In this document: one piece after another, positions 63,335 to 64,000 of the stretch
How the letters are laid out: the number at the start of each line of letters is the position of its first letter
How positions within the stretch are numbered: the stretch's first letter is position 1
Assembly (NCBI GenBank): GCA_900102115.1
Contig: FNAW01000002.1
Coordinates: 828,470-892,469, forward strand
DNA from: Blastococcus fimeti
GTDB lineage: Bacteria > Actinomycetota > Actinomycetes > Mycobacteriales > Geodermatophilaceae
Length of the DNA stretch: 64,000 nucleotides
Reading direction: 5' to 3'
Made by a program: the position numbers and the translations under genes
Notes under the pieces: model-generated
What the model saw: the letters and a program-made list of their open reading frames with translations, nothing else
The model's database searches: none
Told to the model about the DNA's origin: nothing

Positions 63335-64000
63335 GTGACCGCCATCGCCCCACGGCCGATCATCAGCCGGCCCGGCCCCGCGGTCGTCCCGTCGAAGGGC
63401 TCGCGGCTGTCGAACCTGCTGCGGACCACCGATCACAAGACCATCGGTTTGATGTACCTGACGACGTCGTTCGTCTTCTTCATCCTGGGTGGCCTGATGG
63501 CCATGCTGATCCGGGCTGAGCTGGGTCGTCCGGAGCTGCAGTTCCTGTCTCCGGAGCAGTACAACCAGCTGTTCACGATGCACGGCACGCTGATGCTGCT
63601 GATGTTCGCGACGCCGTTGTTCTTCGCGTTCGGCAACCTGATCATGCCGCTGCAGATCGGTGCGCCGGATGTGGCGTTCCCGCGGCTGAACGCGTTGTCG
63701 TTCTGGCTGTTCCTGTTCGGGTCGCTGATCGTGGTGTCCAGCTTCGCCACTCCCGGTGGGGCGCCGGACATCGGCTGGACGGCCTACACGCCGCTGTCCA
63801 ACATCACCCACTCCCCGGGTGTGGGCGGCAACCTGTGGATGGGTGGGCTGGCGGTCAGCGGCCTGGGCACGATCCTGGGTGGGGTCAACTTCATCACCAC
63901 GATCATCTGCCTGCGCGCGCCGGGCATGACGATGTTCCGGATGCCGATCTTCACCTGGAACACCCTGGTCACCAGCATCCTGGTGCTGCTGGCGTTCCCG
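63335..64000 (+). CDS. ctaD: Cytochrome c oxidase subunit I (3' partial)
   Basis: 222 codons, running off the window in frame. GTG at 63335 with GGGAGCGG upstream. The start [11 protein letters not shown], a first TM, then [14 protein letters not shown] (the His ligand of low-spin haem a), [24 protein letters not shown] and WTAYTPLSN are exact landmarks of subunit I of the aa3-type oxidase. It is the catalytic, haem- and copper-bearing subunit of the terminal oxidase. Confidence 0.97.
   Translation, partial: MTAIAPRPIISRPGPAVVPSKGSRLSNLLRTTDHKTIGLMYLTTSFVFFILGGLMAMLIRAELGRPELQFLSPEQYNQLFTMHGTLMLLMFATPLFFAFGNLIMPLQIGAPDVAFPRLNALSFWLFLFGSLIVVSSFATPGGAPDIGWTAYTPLSNITHSPGVGGNLWMGGLAVSGLGTILGGVNFITTIICLRAPGMTMFRMPIFTWNTLVTSILVLLAFP

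Overview
The window is a chromosomal segment from a high-GC actinobacterium. Supporting signs are very GC-rich third codon positions, many GTG starts, chains of 4-bp ATGA/GTGA gene overlaps, actinobacterial LexA boxes (TCGAAC-N4-GTTCGA), a mycothiol-type ArsC, a B12-dependent ribonucleotide reductase next to nrdR, a DUF222/HNH gene and the lexA/LysM/nrdR, hflX/dapF/miaA and miaB/gluABCD gene orders. The gene content fits Geodermatophilaceae (Blastococcus, Geodermatophilus, Modestobacter) best, but that is inference. No rRNA, tRNA, CRISPR array, complete insertion sequence or prophage was seen.

Layout. 1-2398: arsenate detoxification, two ArsC reductases around a CoA-disulfide-reductase-like flavoprotein. 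2475-15564: an accessory catabolic locus. It has two transporters, a PucR regulator, a GlcG/HbpS-like protein and a seven-gene overlapping minus-strand operon: haem-oxygenase-like diiron protein, Rieske ferredoxin, ferredoxin reductase, aldehyde dehydrogenase, second Rieske ferredoxin, gamma-glutamyltransferase-like Ntn hydrolase, RidA. A DUF1275 membrane protein is divergent from it. All three divergent promoter regions carry the palindrome TGTGCACA, which suggests one regulon. This is the best candidate for an undescribed system. 15573-25258: assorted lipid/hydrolase genes, a DUF222 HNH protein, a class C beta-lactamase-fold hydrolase, two SDRs, an inositol-phosphatase-like enzyme, a uridine-kinase-like protein and a gene remnant running into inverted repeats (25254-25438). 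25519-31696: a sugar-modification cluster (GT2, DUF2064, GT-C membrane protein, CxxC epimerase, methyltransferase, membrane Mo oxidoreductase) whose core resembles the mycobacterial Rv0539-Rv0541c region.

31884-40005: a lipoprotein, an M20 amidohydrolase, a CPH-type copper ATPase behind a CsoR-like operator, AtuA-like protein plus quinone oxidoreductase, a rifamycin ADP-ribosyltransferase (Arr) and an alpha/beta-hydrolase pseudogene. 40049-46419: nrdJ-nrdR with a paired NrdR box, then a LysM protein divergent from lexA across two SOS boxes. 46464-58089: housekeeping genes (PAP2 phosphatase, hflX, NDH-2-like dehydrogenase, dapF, miaA, LigB-like protein, DUF349 protein, transglutaminase-like protein, miaB). 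58234-61569: the glutamate ABC transporter gluABCD, with a strong hairpin after gluB. 61589-64000: a PAP2/Aur1-like membrane protein, a hypothetical protein and the start of ctaD.

A second global pattern is start-codon architecture: at least eight genes have a TAnnnT hexamer 6-9 nt before the ATG/GTG and no Shine-Dalgarno sequence, as expected for leaderless transcripts.
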